Assembly (NCBI GenBank): GCA_016179045.1
Contig: JACOSL010000028.1
Location: forward strand, 1 to 45,153
DNA: 45,153 bases
Source: Fimbriimonas ginsengisoli
GTDB taxonomy: Bacteria > Armatimonadota > Fimbriimonadia > Fimbriimonadales > Fimbriimonadaceae
Direction: 5' to 3'
In this document: piece by piece, positions 17,518-24,836 of the stretch
Position numbering within the stretch: the stretch's first letter is position 1
How the letters are laid out: every line of letters begins with the position of its first letter
The notes under the pieces: generated by a model
What the model was told of the DNA's origin: nothing
The model's input: only the letters and a program-made list of their open reading frames with translations
Database searches by the model: none
Translations under genes and position numbers: made by a program

Positions 17518-19773
17518 ATGGCTATCGCCGAGGCATCCGCCTCAACCGTGCCCGCGCCCGAGGAAACGGTGTTCGCTCTTGAGAGCGATCTCAACCGCCT
17601 CGGAACGCTCGGCGCTGCCCGGCTTGCCTACACAACCACCCACGTCTACCGGCTCGAATCCACCCCGCTTGGCGAAGAGACGGTCGGCGTGTGGCCGCTC
17701 ACTGAGCTCAGCCGCTCGCGTACGGAGGAGATGGTGGGCGCGGTCGCCTTGCTTGCGGACGGACCGCAGGGCCCGGTTGAGCTGTTCCGCACCACCACGT
17801 CCAAGGGCGCCGCGCTAGCCGGCGCTGAGCGGGTGCTTCGCAGCCTCCTCAAAGGCGAACCCATCACCGACGAGGCTTACGTTCCGAGAGTGTGCCCGCG
17901 GTGCACTCGACCGTTGCCAGAAGATTCCGACCGCTGCCCCAGCTGCATCAGCCGGGGGCGCACGTTGTTGCGGCTCTTCGAATTCGCCCGACCGCACCGA
18001 TCGCGCTTGATCCTCGGTGCCGTTTTGAGCCTGGGCGGCACCGCCCTCGAACTTGCCCCACCCTACGTGACCAAGCTGCTCGTCGACGACGTGCTCACCA
18101 AGCGCATGATCGGGCTGTTCCTGCCCCTCATCGGGGTTCTCGTGGCTTCCCGCTTCGTGATCATGGGCATCCAGATCGCACGCGGCCGCAACGTCGCCTA
18201 TGTGGGGATGCAGGTTACGGTCGCGATCCGTACCACACTTTTCGCCCGACTGCAGGCGCTCTCCCTCGGCTTCTACGACCGGCGCAACGTGGGCTCGATC
18301 ATGTCGCGCATGACCAACGACACGGGCGCGCTCTACGACGTGCTCATCGACGGCATCCCGGTGCTGCTCAACCAAGCCGTCATGCTCGTGGCGATCCCCA
18401 CCGCGATGCTCCTGATGAACTGGCGAATCGCACTTTGGGCGATGCTGCCCGTGCCCCTTATCCTCTTGGCGGTGCGCTGGTTCCGGAAGCGCATGATGCG
18501 CGTATGGAGCCGGTTCTGGCACTCATGGTCGCGGCTGAGCGGCTCGCTGAACGGGGTCTTGCAGGGCACCCGCGTGGTGAAGGCGTTCCATGGTGAGAGC
18601 CGGGAAGAAGCGCGCTTCGCCCGACGGGTGGGCGACGTGGCGAGCATGGGCTACGCGGCTGAAGGACATTGGGCCACGTTCTTCCCGCTCGTGATGTTCA
18701 CGATGGCCACGAGCGGGTTCATGGTGTGGTGGGTCGGCGGGCAAGGGGTTCTCGGCGGCGTGATGACCATCGGCGAACTCACCGCGTTCCTCGGCTACGT
18801 CGCGATGATGCAGCAGCCTCTGATGATGTTGCAACGCATCGTCGACTGGACCTCCCGCTCGCTCACCGCCGCCGAGCGGGTGTTCGAGATCATGGATACG
18901 CCGGTCGATGTCGAGGACCACCCCGACGCGATCCCGATGCCCGCGATCGCCGGCGCAGTTCGATTCCAAGACGTTCACTTTGGCTACGACAAGTCGCGCG
19001 AGGTGCTGCACGGCATAAACCTCGAAGTTGCTCGGGGCGAAATGATCGGGCTGGTAGGCGCGTCGGGCTCTGGCAAGACCACCTTGATGAATCTGTTGTT
19101 GCGGTTTTACGACCCGACTCAAGGGGTGATCGAGATCGACGGAGTCGACCTGCGCCGCATCAGGCTCGACGACCTGCGCCGCCAGATCGGGGTCGTGCTC
19201 CAGGATTCGTATCTGTTTCCCGGCTCGGTGCGCGAAAACATCGCTTACGGGCGGCCCGAGGCGAGCCTGGAGGAGATTCTCGCGGCGGCGAAGGCGGCCA
19301 ACGCCCACGATTTCGTCGTGAACTTCCCCGACGGCTACGATGCCTACGTGGGCGAGCGCGGCCAGCGGCTGAGCGGCGGCGAGAGGCAACGCATCGCGAT
19401 CGCCCGCGCCATCCTTCACGACCCGCGCGTTCTCGTGCTCGACGAAGCAACCTCCAGCGTCGATACCGAGACCGAGCGCTTGATCCAGGAGGCCCTGGAA
19501 CATCTGATCGCCGGGCGCACCACCTTCGTGATCGCCCATCGCTTGTCGACCTTGCGGAGCGCCGACCGGATCGTGGTGCTGGACGAGGGCCGGCTGGCCG
19601 AAGTGGGCACGCACGACGAACTTCTGGCGAAGGACCGGGGCATCTATGCCAAGCTGGTGCGCATGCAACAAGAGGCCCTGGTGCTTCGCGCGAACTATGT
19701 AGAGGAATCCGTCGACGACGACAGCCCGCCCGCGCCCTCTCACGCGGAAGAGACCATCGAGGCCACGCGGTGA
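17518..19773 (+). CDS. ABC exporter (fused permease-ATPase) with N-terminal zinc ribbon
   Basis: A 751-residue half-transporter of the MsbA/BmrA class, acting as a dimer in the inner membrane. Residues about 150-450 form the six-helix permease (RSRLILGAVLSLGGTALEL...). The ATPase domain (about 480-720) has Walker A GASGSGKTT, signature LSGGERQR, Walker B VLVLDEATS and the switch His in IAHRLST. Unusual is the first 145 residues: a domain of predicted beta strands followed by a zinc ribbon, CPRCTRPLPEDSDRCPSC (about 126-143). The substrate is unknown; lipid or drug export is possible. The ATG at 17518 is 60 bp from the divergent cyclase. The stop is followed after 10 bp by an 11-nt repeat array. 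Confidence 0.92.
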   Translation: MAIAEASASTVPAPEETVFALESDLNRLGTLGAARLAYTTTHVYRLESTPLGEETVGVWPLTELSRSRTEEMVGAVALLADGPQGPVELFRTTTSKGAALAGAERVLRSLLKGEPITDEAYVPRVCPRCTRPLPEDSDRCPSCISRGRTLLRLFEFARPHRSRLILGAVLSLGGTALELAPPYVTKLLVDDVLTKRMIGLFLPLIGVLVASRFVIMGIQIARGRNVAYVGMQVTVAIRTTLFARLQALSLGFYDRRNVGSIMSRMTNDTGALYDVLIDGIPVLLNQAVMLVAIPTAMLLMNWRIALWAMLPVPLILLAVRWFRKRMMRVWSRFWHSWSRLSGSLNGVLQGTRVVKAFHGESREEARFARRVGDVASMGYAAEGHWATFFPLVMFTMATSGFMVWWVGGQGVLGGVMTIGELTAFLGYVAMMQQPLMMLQRIVDWTSRSLTAAERVFEIMDTPVDVEDHPDAIPMPAIAGAVRFQDVHFGYDKSREVLHGINLEVARGEMIGLVGASGSGKTTLMNLLLRFYDPTQGVIEIDGVDLRRIRLDDLRRQIGVVLQDSYLFPGSVRENIAYGRPEASLEEILAAAKAANAHDFVVNFPDGYDAYVGERGQRLSGGERQRIAIARAILHDPRVLVLDEATSSVDTETERLIQEALEHLIAGRTTFVIAHRLSTLRSADRIVVLDEGRLAEVGTHDELLAKDRGIYAKLVRMQQEALVLRANYVEESVDDDSPPAPSHAEETIEATR

Positions 19774-20168
19774 ATCGACGTGCGTCAAACGATGGTCGAA
19801 CGATGGTCGAACGATGGTCGGACGATTGCTTTGCAATGGCTCTGCGTGGCTTTGCGGTGGGTTTGCGTGGCCTGCGGACGGGCACGACGGAGCGTGCCCT
19901 CCCAAATCTTCCCATTTCCGTGCAGGCGGAACTTCAATCCAGCTTCGGTTCATCGGGGCGGGGCCATCGGTTGGAACTTATGGGACGATGCACGGTTCTC
20001 AGTGCTCGCATGGTCTGCGGCGACGCCAAGGATGGCGTCGCGAAGATGAGAACCGTGAGCGAGCGCCTGGAGGGCGCGAGCGAACGAGAGAAAACGATGC
20101 CCCTCCCTCGAGGGAGGGGGCAGGGGGAGGGTGACGGAAGCAGGGTAAGGCGGCCCTCACGGCGGCTC
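19774..20168 (+). repeat. Composite intergenic repeat element (copy A)
   Basis: No gene is supported here. In order it holds: an array of nine 10-11-nt units at 19784-19880; a hairpin GGGCACG...CGTGCCC at 19881-19902; a large nested stem-loop whose outer arms ACGGTTCTCA (19992-20001) and TGAGAACCGT (20047-20056) enclose a perfect inner hairpin GCGACGCC-AAGGAT-GGCGTCGC; a GAGCGAG/GCGAGCGA segment around a GCGCC hairpin; and a C/G-rich palindrome CCCCTCCCTCGAGGGAGGGG followed by G-runs near 20100-20140. The same order of parts recurs in copy C at 24420-24836, read on the minus strand. Confidence 0.8.
19784..19880 (+). repeat. 11-nt repeat array A
   Basis: Nine units: GTCAAACGATG, GTCGAACGATG (twice), GTCGGACGATT, GCTTTGCAATG, GCTCTGCGTG, GCTTTGCGGTG, GGTTTGCGTG, GCCTGCGGACG. 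The unit changes type half way, from GTCGAACGATG to GCTTTGCRNTG. It begins 10 bp after the ABC exporter stop codon and reads in the same direction as that gene. Confidence 0.85.
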
Positions 20169-20915
20169 ATGGCTTGCTGTCTGTCGCTCCTCGCCGTCGC
20201 CGGAGGTTTGTGCGCTAGTGGCATGGGCGTAGCCCAGAATCGGGTCGTGGTGTGCATCGACCCGGGGCACCCCTCCGAGGTCGGACCGGGAACGCGCGGC
20301 TTGACCATCACCGAGCTGCACGCCGCCTGGGTGACGGCGCTGCTGCTCAAAGAGCGGCTGGAAACGGCGGGGCTGACCGTCGTGCTCACCAAGGGGCGGG
20401 AGAAGCAAAAGGTTTTCAATCGAAAGCGCGCTGAGACCGCCAACCGTGCGGCTGCCTCGCTGATGGTGCGACTTCACTGCGACGCTTCGAGCGGCAGCGG
20501 CTACGCTATCTATTTCCCAGACCGGATGGGCACCCATCAGGGTCATCGAGGGCCCTCAAAGCAGATTCAAGTCGCAAGCCGGGCGGCCGCGAAGGCCTTC
20601 CACGATGCGTTCGCCCTGAAGATCGGGCGGAGATTGCGCGACAACGGGCTGCTGCCCGACATTCGAACCGCGATCGGTTCGCGCTACGGCGCGCTTATCG
20701 GCTCGATCTACTCGGAAGTGCCCGTGATTCTGATCGAGATGTGCACCCTCACCAACGCGCACGACGACGCGTTCATGGCATCGAAGGAGGGCCAGGCCGC
20801 GATGGCCGACGCCCTCGCGGCGGGCACCCTCGCCGCGCTTGCCGGTGGGAAGCCGCCGCCCGCGCCCAAGCCGGTGAAGCGCCCGGCCAAGCCCGAGCCC
20901 GAGCAGGGTGAGTGA
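20169..20915 (+). CDS. N-acetylmuramoyl-L-alanine amidase (Amidase_3)
   Basis: A zinc amidase that cuts the bond between MurNAc and the stem peptide of peptidoglycan. I chose the ATG at 20169 (248 residues), because it begins a signal peptide (MACCLSLLAVAGGLCASGMGVAQ); the frame is open upstream only through the repeat element. Zinc ligands and the catalytic residue fit the family: DPGHPSE, the Glu of LTITELHAAW, His in MVRLHCDASS, and Glu in VPVILIEMCTLTN. The C-terminal tail is Pro/Lys rich (PPPAPKPVKRPAKPEPEQ) and may contact the cell wall. It should act in the periplasm in cell-wall turnover or division. The next gene overlaps its stop codon. Confidence 0.9.
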   Translation: MACCLSLLAVAGGLCASGMGVAQNRVVVCIDPGHPSEVGPGTRGLTITELHAAWVTALLLKERLETAGLTVVLTKGREKQKVFNRKRAETANRAAASLMVRLHCDASSGSGYAIYFPDRMGTHQGHRGPSKQIQVASRAAAKAFHDAFALKIGRRLRDNGLLPDIRTAIGSRYGALIGSIYSEVPVILIEMCTLTNAHDDAFMASKEGQAAMADALAAGTLAALAGGKPPPAPKPVKRPAKPEPEQGE

Positions 20916-21466
20916 TGCAGGGGTCAGAGTTGATCGACAGGTTTGCGTTCTATGAATGGGCGTATGGCGATCATCTCAGCAACGCCAACCGTGGAGTACT
21001 TGCGGAATTCATTGTGCGGAGCGTTCTCGATTGTCCGGCCGAGGTGAGGTCAGAATGGGATGCCTGCGATCTAAAGACTGCCGATGGACTTCGAATCGAA
21101 GTCAAGTCCGGCGCCTACCTCCAGTCGTGGAATCAGGCTAAGCCCAGTGTAATTAGGTTTGACATAGGAAGGAAGCGAGGTTGGGACGCTGCAACGAACG
21201 AATACAGCGAGTTTCCGGCGAGAACGGCGCAGGTTTACGTCTTCTGCCTGTTCGTGACGAAAGATCGCGACGGTGCCAATCCTCTCGACGTGAGTCAGTG
21301 GAGATTCTTGGTCCTTGCTACGGCGCTCATGAATGAGCGCCTGCCGGAATGGAAGAGTGTGGGTGCAAGAACGCTTGAAAAGCTTGGGACTTGGACTTGC
21401 TACGCAGAACTTCGCTGCGCGATAGACTTGGCCTCAATGCCGCGCGGTCATCCACCCCTCCCCTGA
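20915..21466 (+). CDS. PD-(D/E)XK-like small protein
   Basis: About 183 residues, unknown family. The core GVLAEFIVRSVLD...EWDACDLKTADGLRIEVKSGAYLQSW has the layout of a PD-(D/E)XK nuclease: an early helix Glu, an Asp in DLKT or DG, and the E-x-K pair in IEVKSG. RFDIGRKRGWD and VYVFCLFVTKDRD follow as further core strands. This resembles restriction-type and DNA-repair nucleases, but the function is inference. The start ATG overlaps the amidase stop (TGATG); a GTG at 20912 is also possible. Its last codons (GHPPLP) and stop codon lie inside a CCCCTCCC palindromic repeat, so the 3' end may have been altered by the repeat. Confidence 0.65.
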   Translation: MQGSELIDRFAFYEWAYGDHLSNANRGVLAEFIVRSVLDCPAEVRSEWDACDLKTADGLRIEVKSGAYLQSWNQAKPSVIRFDIGRKRGWDAATNEYSEFPARTAQVYVFCLFVTKDRDGANPLDVSQWRFLVLATALMNERLPEWKSVGARTLEKLGTWTCYAELRCAIDLASMPRGHPPLP

Positions 21467-21500
21467 CGGGAGGGGTTTGGGAGGGTAATTCGTCTGCCCG
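21455..21500 (+). repeat. C/G-rich hairpin repeat, first copy
   Basis: The stretch starts with CCCCTCCC, then CTGAC and GGGAGGGG (hairpin), then TTTGGGAGGGT and AATTCGTCTGCCCG. A second copy at 21667-21713 shares nearly every base, including the tail ATTCGTCTGCCCG. The run of four GGG groups is compatible with a G-quadruplex. The preceding gene terminates inside this repeat. Confidence 0.8.
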
Positions 21501-21587
21501 CGCTGGGCACACACCGCCAGCAATTCCGGCCACGAGCCAAGATTCCGGCCTGATCCCTGGGTGTAGGCGGGAAGCAGCAAGAGGGCC

Positions 21588-21665
21588 AATCACCCCCTCT
21601 TTCGCTCGTCCGGCAAGCCGAACGAGCGCCTTTCTCCCCCGTCAAGGGGGAGATGGTTCTGGATC
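21588..21665 (+). repeat. Double-hairpin direct repeat, left copy
   Basis: A 78-bp element with two adjacent palindromes: CGCTCGTCCGGC-AA-GCCGAACGAGCG (one mismatch) and CTCCCCC-GTCAA-GGGGGAG. It recurs at 22169-22247 in the same orientation with only a few differences. The pair brackets the DUF559 gene. Confidence 0.85.
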
Positions 21666-21666
21666 G

Positions 21667-21713
21667 CCCCTCCCTTGACGGGAGGAGCTTGGGGAGGGTG
21701 ATTCGTCTGCCCG
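21667..21713 (+). repeat. C/G-rich hairpin repeat, second copy
   Basis: CCCCTCCC-TTGAC-GGGAGGAG-CTTGGGGAGGGT, then GATTCGTCTGCCCG. It is a direct repeat of 21455-21500 and follows the left double-hairpin repeat almost directly. Confidence 0.8.
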
Positions 21714-21773
21714 TGACCGGCGGCCGCTGAGCCGGGAGAGGAAGCAGGGCCTGCGAGGCCGAATCCAGAACGG

Positions 21774-22151
21774 GTGGCAGAAAAGAAGCAAATCCTGGTC
21801 GCTCGCGCTAGGACGCTAAGGCGCGATGCCACGAAGGCAGAGCGCTTCTTGTGGGGGCGGCTACGGCGGTCTAGCTTCCCCGGCATACGTTGGCGCAGAC
21901 AGCAGGCGATCGGGCCCTACATCGCGGACTTCTATTGCCCGGCGGCTCGACTCATCGTCGAAATCGACGGCTGGAGCCACGATGGCAGGGACCGATATGA
22001 CGATTCGCGCGAAGCAGGGCTGATGGCGCTCGGGCATAAGGTGATGCGCTTCTCTAACTCAGAGGTGCTGTCGCGGCTGGACTCGGTAGAGGAGGCGGTC
22101 TGGCGAGAGTGCCTTTCGCAATGCGGTCTCAAGCCCTACGCTAACCTTTGA
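21774..22151 (+). CDS. DUF559 / VSR-like endonuclease-domain protein
   Basis: A 125-residue protein of the DUF559 family, which has a VSR-like PD-(D/E)XK fold. Visible are LRRDATKAERFLWGRLR at the N terminus, FPGIRWRRQQAIGPYIADFYCPAARLIVEIDGWSH (core with the acidic active-site residues) and VMRFSNSEVL near the end. The start is a GTG at 21774 with no obvious ribosome site. The gene lies between direct copies of a 78-bp double-hairpin repeat, in a region with further palindromes. Family members are often small, single-domain and of unknown role. The context suggests that the gene belongs to a repeat-associated, possibly mobile, unit; that is inference. Confidence 0.88.
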   Translation: MAEKKQILVARARTLRRDATKAERFLWGRLRRSSFPGIRWRRQQAIGPYIADFYCPAARLIVEIDGWSHDGRDRYDDSREAGLMALGHKVMRFSNSEVLSRLDSVEEAVWRECLSQCGLKPYANL

Positions 22152-22168
22152 GGCGATTGCCCCGATTC

Positions 22169-22247
22169 AATCACCCCCTCTTTCGCTCGTCCGGCAGGCC
22201 GGACGAGCGCCTTTCTCCCCCGTCAAGGGGGAGAGGGTTTTCGGATC
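22169..22247 (+). repeat. Double-hairpin direct repeat, right copy
   Basis: Here the first palindrome is perfect over 12 bp (CGCTCGTCCGGC / GCCGGACGAGCG), and the second (CTCCCCC-GTCAA-GGGGGAG) is retained. It ends 24 bp from the 3' end of the convergent pyrG, so it may also act as a terminator for one or both genes. Confidence 0.85.
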
Positions 22248-22270
22248 ACTTCCCGGCCGTCAAGCTCGGG

Positions 22271-23893
22271 CTACCCGACCTTCGCCGCCGTGAGCCGCTT
22301 CACCGCCGCTCGCACCAACCCCTCGAACAGCGGATGGGGGCGGTTGGGACGCGACTTGAACTCGGGATGCGCCTGGGTCGCGATGAAAAACGGGTGACCC
22401 GGCAACTCGATCATCTCCACCAGCCGGTAGTCGGGCGAGACCCCCGAGATCGCCATGCCGTGCTCGCTCAGCTTCTCCCGAAAATCGTTGTTGACCTCAT
22501 AGCGGTGCCGGTGCCGCTCGCTGATGCGGGTGCCGCCATACAGCTTGGCGGCGAGCGAGCCGGCTGTCAGGTTGCACGGATACGCGCCGAGCCGCATCGA
22601 GGCGCCCTTGTCCTTCACCTGCTTCTGCTCGGGCAGAAGGTGGATCACCGGGTAGGGCGGGTTGGGCACGATCTCTTCCGAGTTGGCCCCGGCCAGCCCA
22701 CACACGTTGCGCGAAAACTCGATCACCGCCATCTGCAAGCCAAAGCACAGGCCCAGAAACGGCAAGCCGGTCTCTCGGGCGTATTGGATCGCGCGAATCT
22801 TGCCCTCGACTCCACGCGCGCCAAAGCCAGGGGCGACCACCAGCCCGTGCGTTTCGGCCAGCAGTTCCTCCATCGAGCATCCGTTCTCGAGGCCGTCGCT
22901 CTCGATCCACTTGATGTCCACACCCGCATCGTTCGGGATGCCGCCGTGCACGAGCGCCTCGGCGATCGATTTGTACGCATCGCCGTTGCCCGTGTACTTG
23001 CCGACCACCGCGATCTGGCAGTGATGCTTAGGATGCTTGAGAGTTGCTACCAACTCCTGCCAGCCGGTCTGCTGCGGCTCGCGAAACTCCAGCCCGAGGC
23101 GCTCGCAGACGCGCTCGCCCAGGCCCGCCTCTTCGTACTTGAGGGGCACTTCGTAAATCGTCTGCACGTTCAGCGATTCGATCACCTGCTTGGGCGCCAC
23201 GCCGCAAAACAGCGAGATCTTGTCGCGAACGTCGTCGGGCAGGGGCACGTCGCTGCGGCAGATCAGCACGTCGGGCGAGATGCCGATTTCGCGCAGCTTA
23301 TAAACCGAGTGCTGCGTCGGCTTGGTCTTGACCTCATGCCACGGACCCACGGTGGGAATGAGGGTGACGTGCACGTACATCGTGTTTTCGGGGCCGTTGT
23401 CGGCGCGCATCTGGCGGATGGCCTCCAGAAACGGCAGCGATTCGATGTCGCCCACGGTGCCGCCGATCTCTGCGATCACCACGTCGGCCTCCTGCTCCTT
23501 GGCGAGCTTGGTGATACCGCTCTTGATCTCGTTGGTCACGTGGGGGATGACTTGGACGGTCGCGCCTAGGTAGTCGCCTCGCCGCTCGGCCGCGATCACG
23601 CTCGAATACACCTTGCCCGTTGTGATGCTGGATAAGGCGGTGCAGGCCACGTCCATGAACCGCTCGTAGTGGCCGAGGTCGAGGTCGGTCTCCGCGCCGT
23701 CGTCGGTTACGAACACCTCGCCGTGCTGGTAAGGGTTCATCGTGCCCGCGTCGACGTTTATGTAAGGATCGAGCTTGACGGGGGCGACGGTATAGCCGCG
23801 GTTGCGAAGCAGCCGGCCGAGGCTGGCGGTGGCGATGCCCTTGCCGATGCTGCTCACCACCCCGCCGGTCACAAAGATGTACTTGGTCGCCAT
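22271..23893 (-). CDS. pyrG: CTP synthase
   Basis: CTP synthase aminates UTP to CTP with ATP and glutamine. The 540 residues are full length. The N-terminal synthase domain begins [29 protein letters not shown] (P-loop) and has [40 protein letters not shown]. The C-terminal class I glutamine amidotransferase domain has [12 protein letters not shown], the nucleophile Cys in [14 protein letters not shown] and the His-Glu pair in [10 protein letters not shown]. The start is preceded by no strong ribosome site, and an 11-nt repeat array begins 14 bp upstream of the ATG, so the leader is repeat-derived. It is the last gene of the minus-strand block after the SufA-type gene. Confidence 0.98.
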   Translation of the reverse strand: MATKYIFVTGGVVSSIGKGIATASLGRLLRNRGYTVAPVKLDPYINVDAGTMNPYQHGEVFVTDDGAETDLDLGHYERFMDVACTALSSITTGKVYSSVIAAERRGDYLGATVQVIPHVTNEIKSGITKLAKEQEADVVIAEIGGTVGDIESLPFLEAIRQMRADNGPENTMYVHVTLIPTVGPWHEVKTKPTQHSVYKLREIGISPDVLICRSDVPLPDDVRDKISLFCGVAPKQVIESLNVQTIYEVPLKYEEAGLGERVCERLGLEFREPQQTGWQELVATLKHPKHHCQIAVVGKYTGNGDAYKSIAEALVHGGIPNDAGVDIKWIESDGLENGCSMEELLAETHGLVVAPGFGARGVEGKIRAIQYARETGLPFLGLCFGLQMAVIEFSRNVCGLAGANSEEIVPNPPYPVIHLLPEQKQVKDKGASMRLGAYPCNLTAGSLAAKLYGGTRISERHRHRYEVNNDFREKLSEHGMAISGVSPDYRLVEMIELPGHPFFIATQAHPEFKSRPNRPHPLFEGLVRAAVKRLTAAKVG

Positions 23894-23906
23894 ACTTTTC
23901 AGGATC

Positions 23907-23958
23907 GCTCTGCTTGGCTTTGCAATGGCTTTGCGTGGCTTTGCATGGCTTCACTATC
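23907..23958 (+). repeat. 11-nt repeat array B, in the pyrG leader
   Basis: Units on the plus strand: GCTCTGCTTG, GCTTTGCAATG, GCTTTGCGTG, GCTTTGCATG, then a degenerate GCTTCACTATC. It lies between the 3' end of the SufA-type gene and the start of pyrG, opposite in orientation to both genes. Confidence 0.75.
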
Positions 23959-24001
23959 CGACGATCAGCAAACAGACGCACCTCCGGGCGCATTCGCACC
24001 C

Positions 24002-24028
24002 GGCGAAAAACCTCAAGGGGTTTTGGGA
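24002..24028 (-). terminator. Possible terminator after the SufA-type gene
   Basis: On the minus strand, AAAACCCCTTGAGGTTTTT forms a short stem of AAAACC with GGTTTT ending in T residues, 18 nt after the stop codon. A second hairpin (CCGGG...CCCGG) follows. The stem is weak. Confidence 0.35.
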
Positions 24029-24041
24029 AGTATACGCGAAG

Positions 24042-24416
24042 TCAGGCGCGCTTCGGAGTGAAGCTTGCGCCGCAGCCGCATGAGCGGGCGGCGTTCGGGT
24101 TTTCGATCTTGAAGCCCCCGCCGATCAGGTTGCCCGTGTAGACCAGGGTCGACCCGGCCAGGAACCGGGCCGACTTCGGGTCGCATGCCACCGGCACTCC
24201 GTCGAACGCGGCGAGCAAGTCGCCTTCACGCGGCTTTACGTCCAACTTCAGCACGTATTCGAAGCCCGAGCATCCGCCCCCCTTCACCCCCACACGCAAG
24301 AAGGCGCCGTCGCGCCCATCCTTGGCGAGCAGGGCGCGTGTTCGCGCTATGGCGGCCTCGTCGAGCAGGATCGGGAACGCGCCTGCGCCCTTGATCTCAG
24401 AGAGTTTCTCGGTCAT
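24042..24416 (-). CDS. A-type Fe-S cluster carrier (SufA/ErpA family)
   Basis: A 124-residue HesB/IscA-family protein that receives and delivers Fe-S clusters. The three conserved cysteines are present: one in VKGGGCSGFEYVL and two in the C-terminal SCGCGASF. I set the start at the ATG (complement of 24414-24416; MTEKLSEIKGAGAFPILLDEAAI); the frame runs upstream only through the repeat element. It lies downstream of the suf operon but is separated from the Rrf2 gene by 420 bp of repeat DNA, so it may have its own promoter. Choosing between SufA and ErpA by sequence is not possible here. Confidence 0.9.
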   Translation of the reverse strand: MTEKLSEIKGAGAFPILLDEAAIARTRALLAKDGRDGAFLRVGVKGGGCSGFEYVLKLDVKPREGDLLAAFDGVPVACDPKSARFLAGSTLVYTGNLIGGGFKIENPNAARSCGCGASFTPKRA

Positions 24417-24836
24417 CGTCTCATTACCCCCCCACGTTCCCATTCGCCCTTCGCAAGACGCTTGAAGGAAGTCTCTCCAACCGGTCTCGGCAAAGCCTGC
24501 TAGGCTTGGGATCCTCCGCCTGGGGGCGGAGCGCCACCCCCCGCTTCGGCGTTGCCTCAGCGACCCCCGCCCTCGTGGGCAGGGGTGAGGTTCTTCTCTT
24601 TGGCTCGCTCGCCCCGTCCCGGGTCTCGCTCGCCGTATCTTGTTCGGAACGCCATCCGTGGCGTCCAGGCCACGGCAGGTTGAGCGTCGAGCTCTGGGCC
24701 AGAAGCGATGCAAACTTCGCCCATCGCCGGTCGCCCGTCCCCTGCCGCACCCCAGCCACTGCAAAGCCAGCGCACAGCAACGGCAAAGCCATTGCAAAGC
24801 TATCGTTCGACAATTGCTCGACCATCGTTCGACTCC
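24417..24836 (-). repeat. Composite intergenic repeat element (copy C)
   Basis: No gene is supported. Read on the minus strand from the Rrf2 stop it holds: an array of eight 11-nt units (24746-24833); a conserved stem-loop GACGCC-ACGGAT-GGCGT (loop nearly the same as in copy A); GAGCGAG and GCGAGCGAG segments; AAAGAGAAGAA; and a C/G-rich palindrome CACCCCTGCCCACGAGGGCGGGG. A further hairpin CTCCGCC-TGGG-GGCGGAG lies at about 24513-24532. The order of parts matches copy A at 19774-20168, though overall identity is low. Confidence 0.7.
24746..24833 (-). repeat. 11-nt repeat array C
   Basis: Eight units with an exact 11-nt period on the minus strand: GTCGAACGATG, GTCGAGCAATT, GTCGAACGATA, GCTTTGCAATG, GCTTTGCCGTT, GCTGTGCGCTG, GCTTTGCAGTG, GCTGGGGTGCG. 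It starts 4 bp after the stop codon of the Rrf2 gene and reads in that gene's direction, as in array A. Confidence 0.85.

Noticed and set aside
18523-19953. A 476-residue minus-strand frame opposite the ABC exporter
   Set aside because: Antisense shadow rich in His/Arg/Asp, typical of the reverse strand in high-GC genes.
18669-20915. A 748-residue frame ending with the amidase
   Set aside because: Its first two thirds are the +1 frame of the ABC exporter and repeat DNA; only the part from 20169 encodes the amidase with its signal peptide.
21455-22247. Insertion sequence
   Set aside because: The region has palindromes and direct repeats, but no transposase; DUF559 is not a known transposase family.
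22148-23569. A 473-residue plus-strand frame opposite pyrG
   Set aside because: Composition is typical of an antisense shadow, and the pyrG protein on the minus strand is unmistakable.
19784-24833. CRISPR array
   Set aside because: The repeats are 10-11 nt with no spacers of constant length and no cas genes are near.
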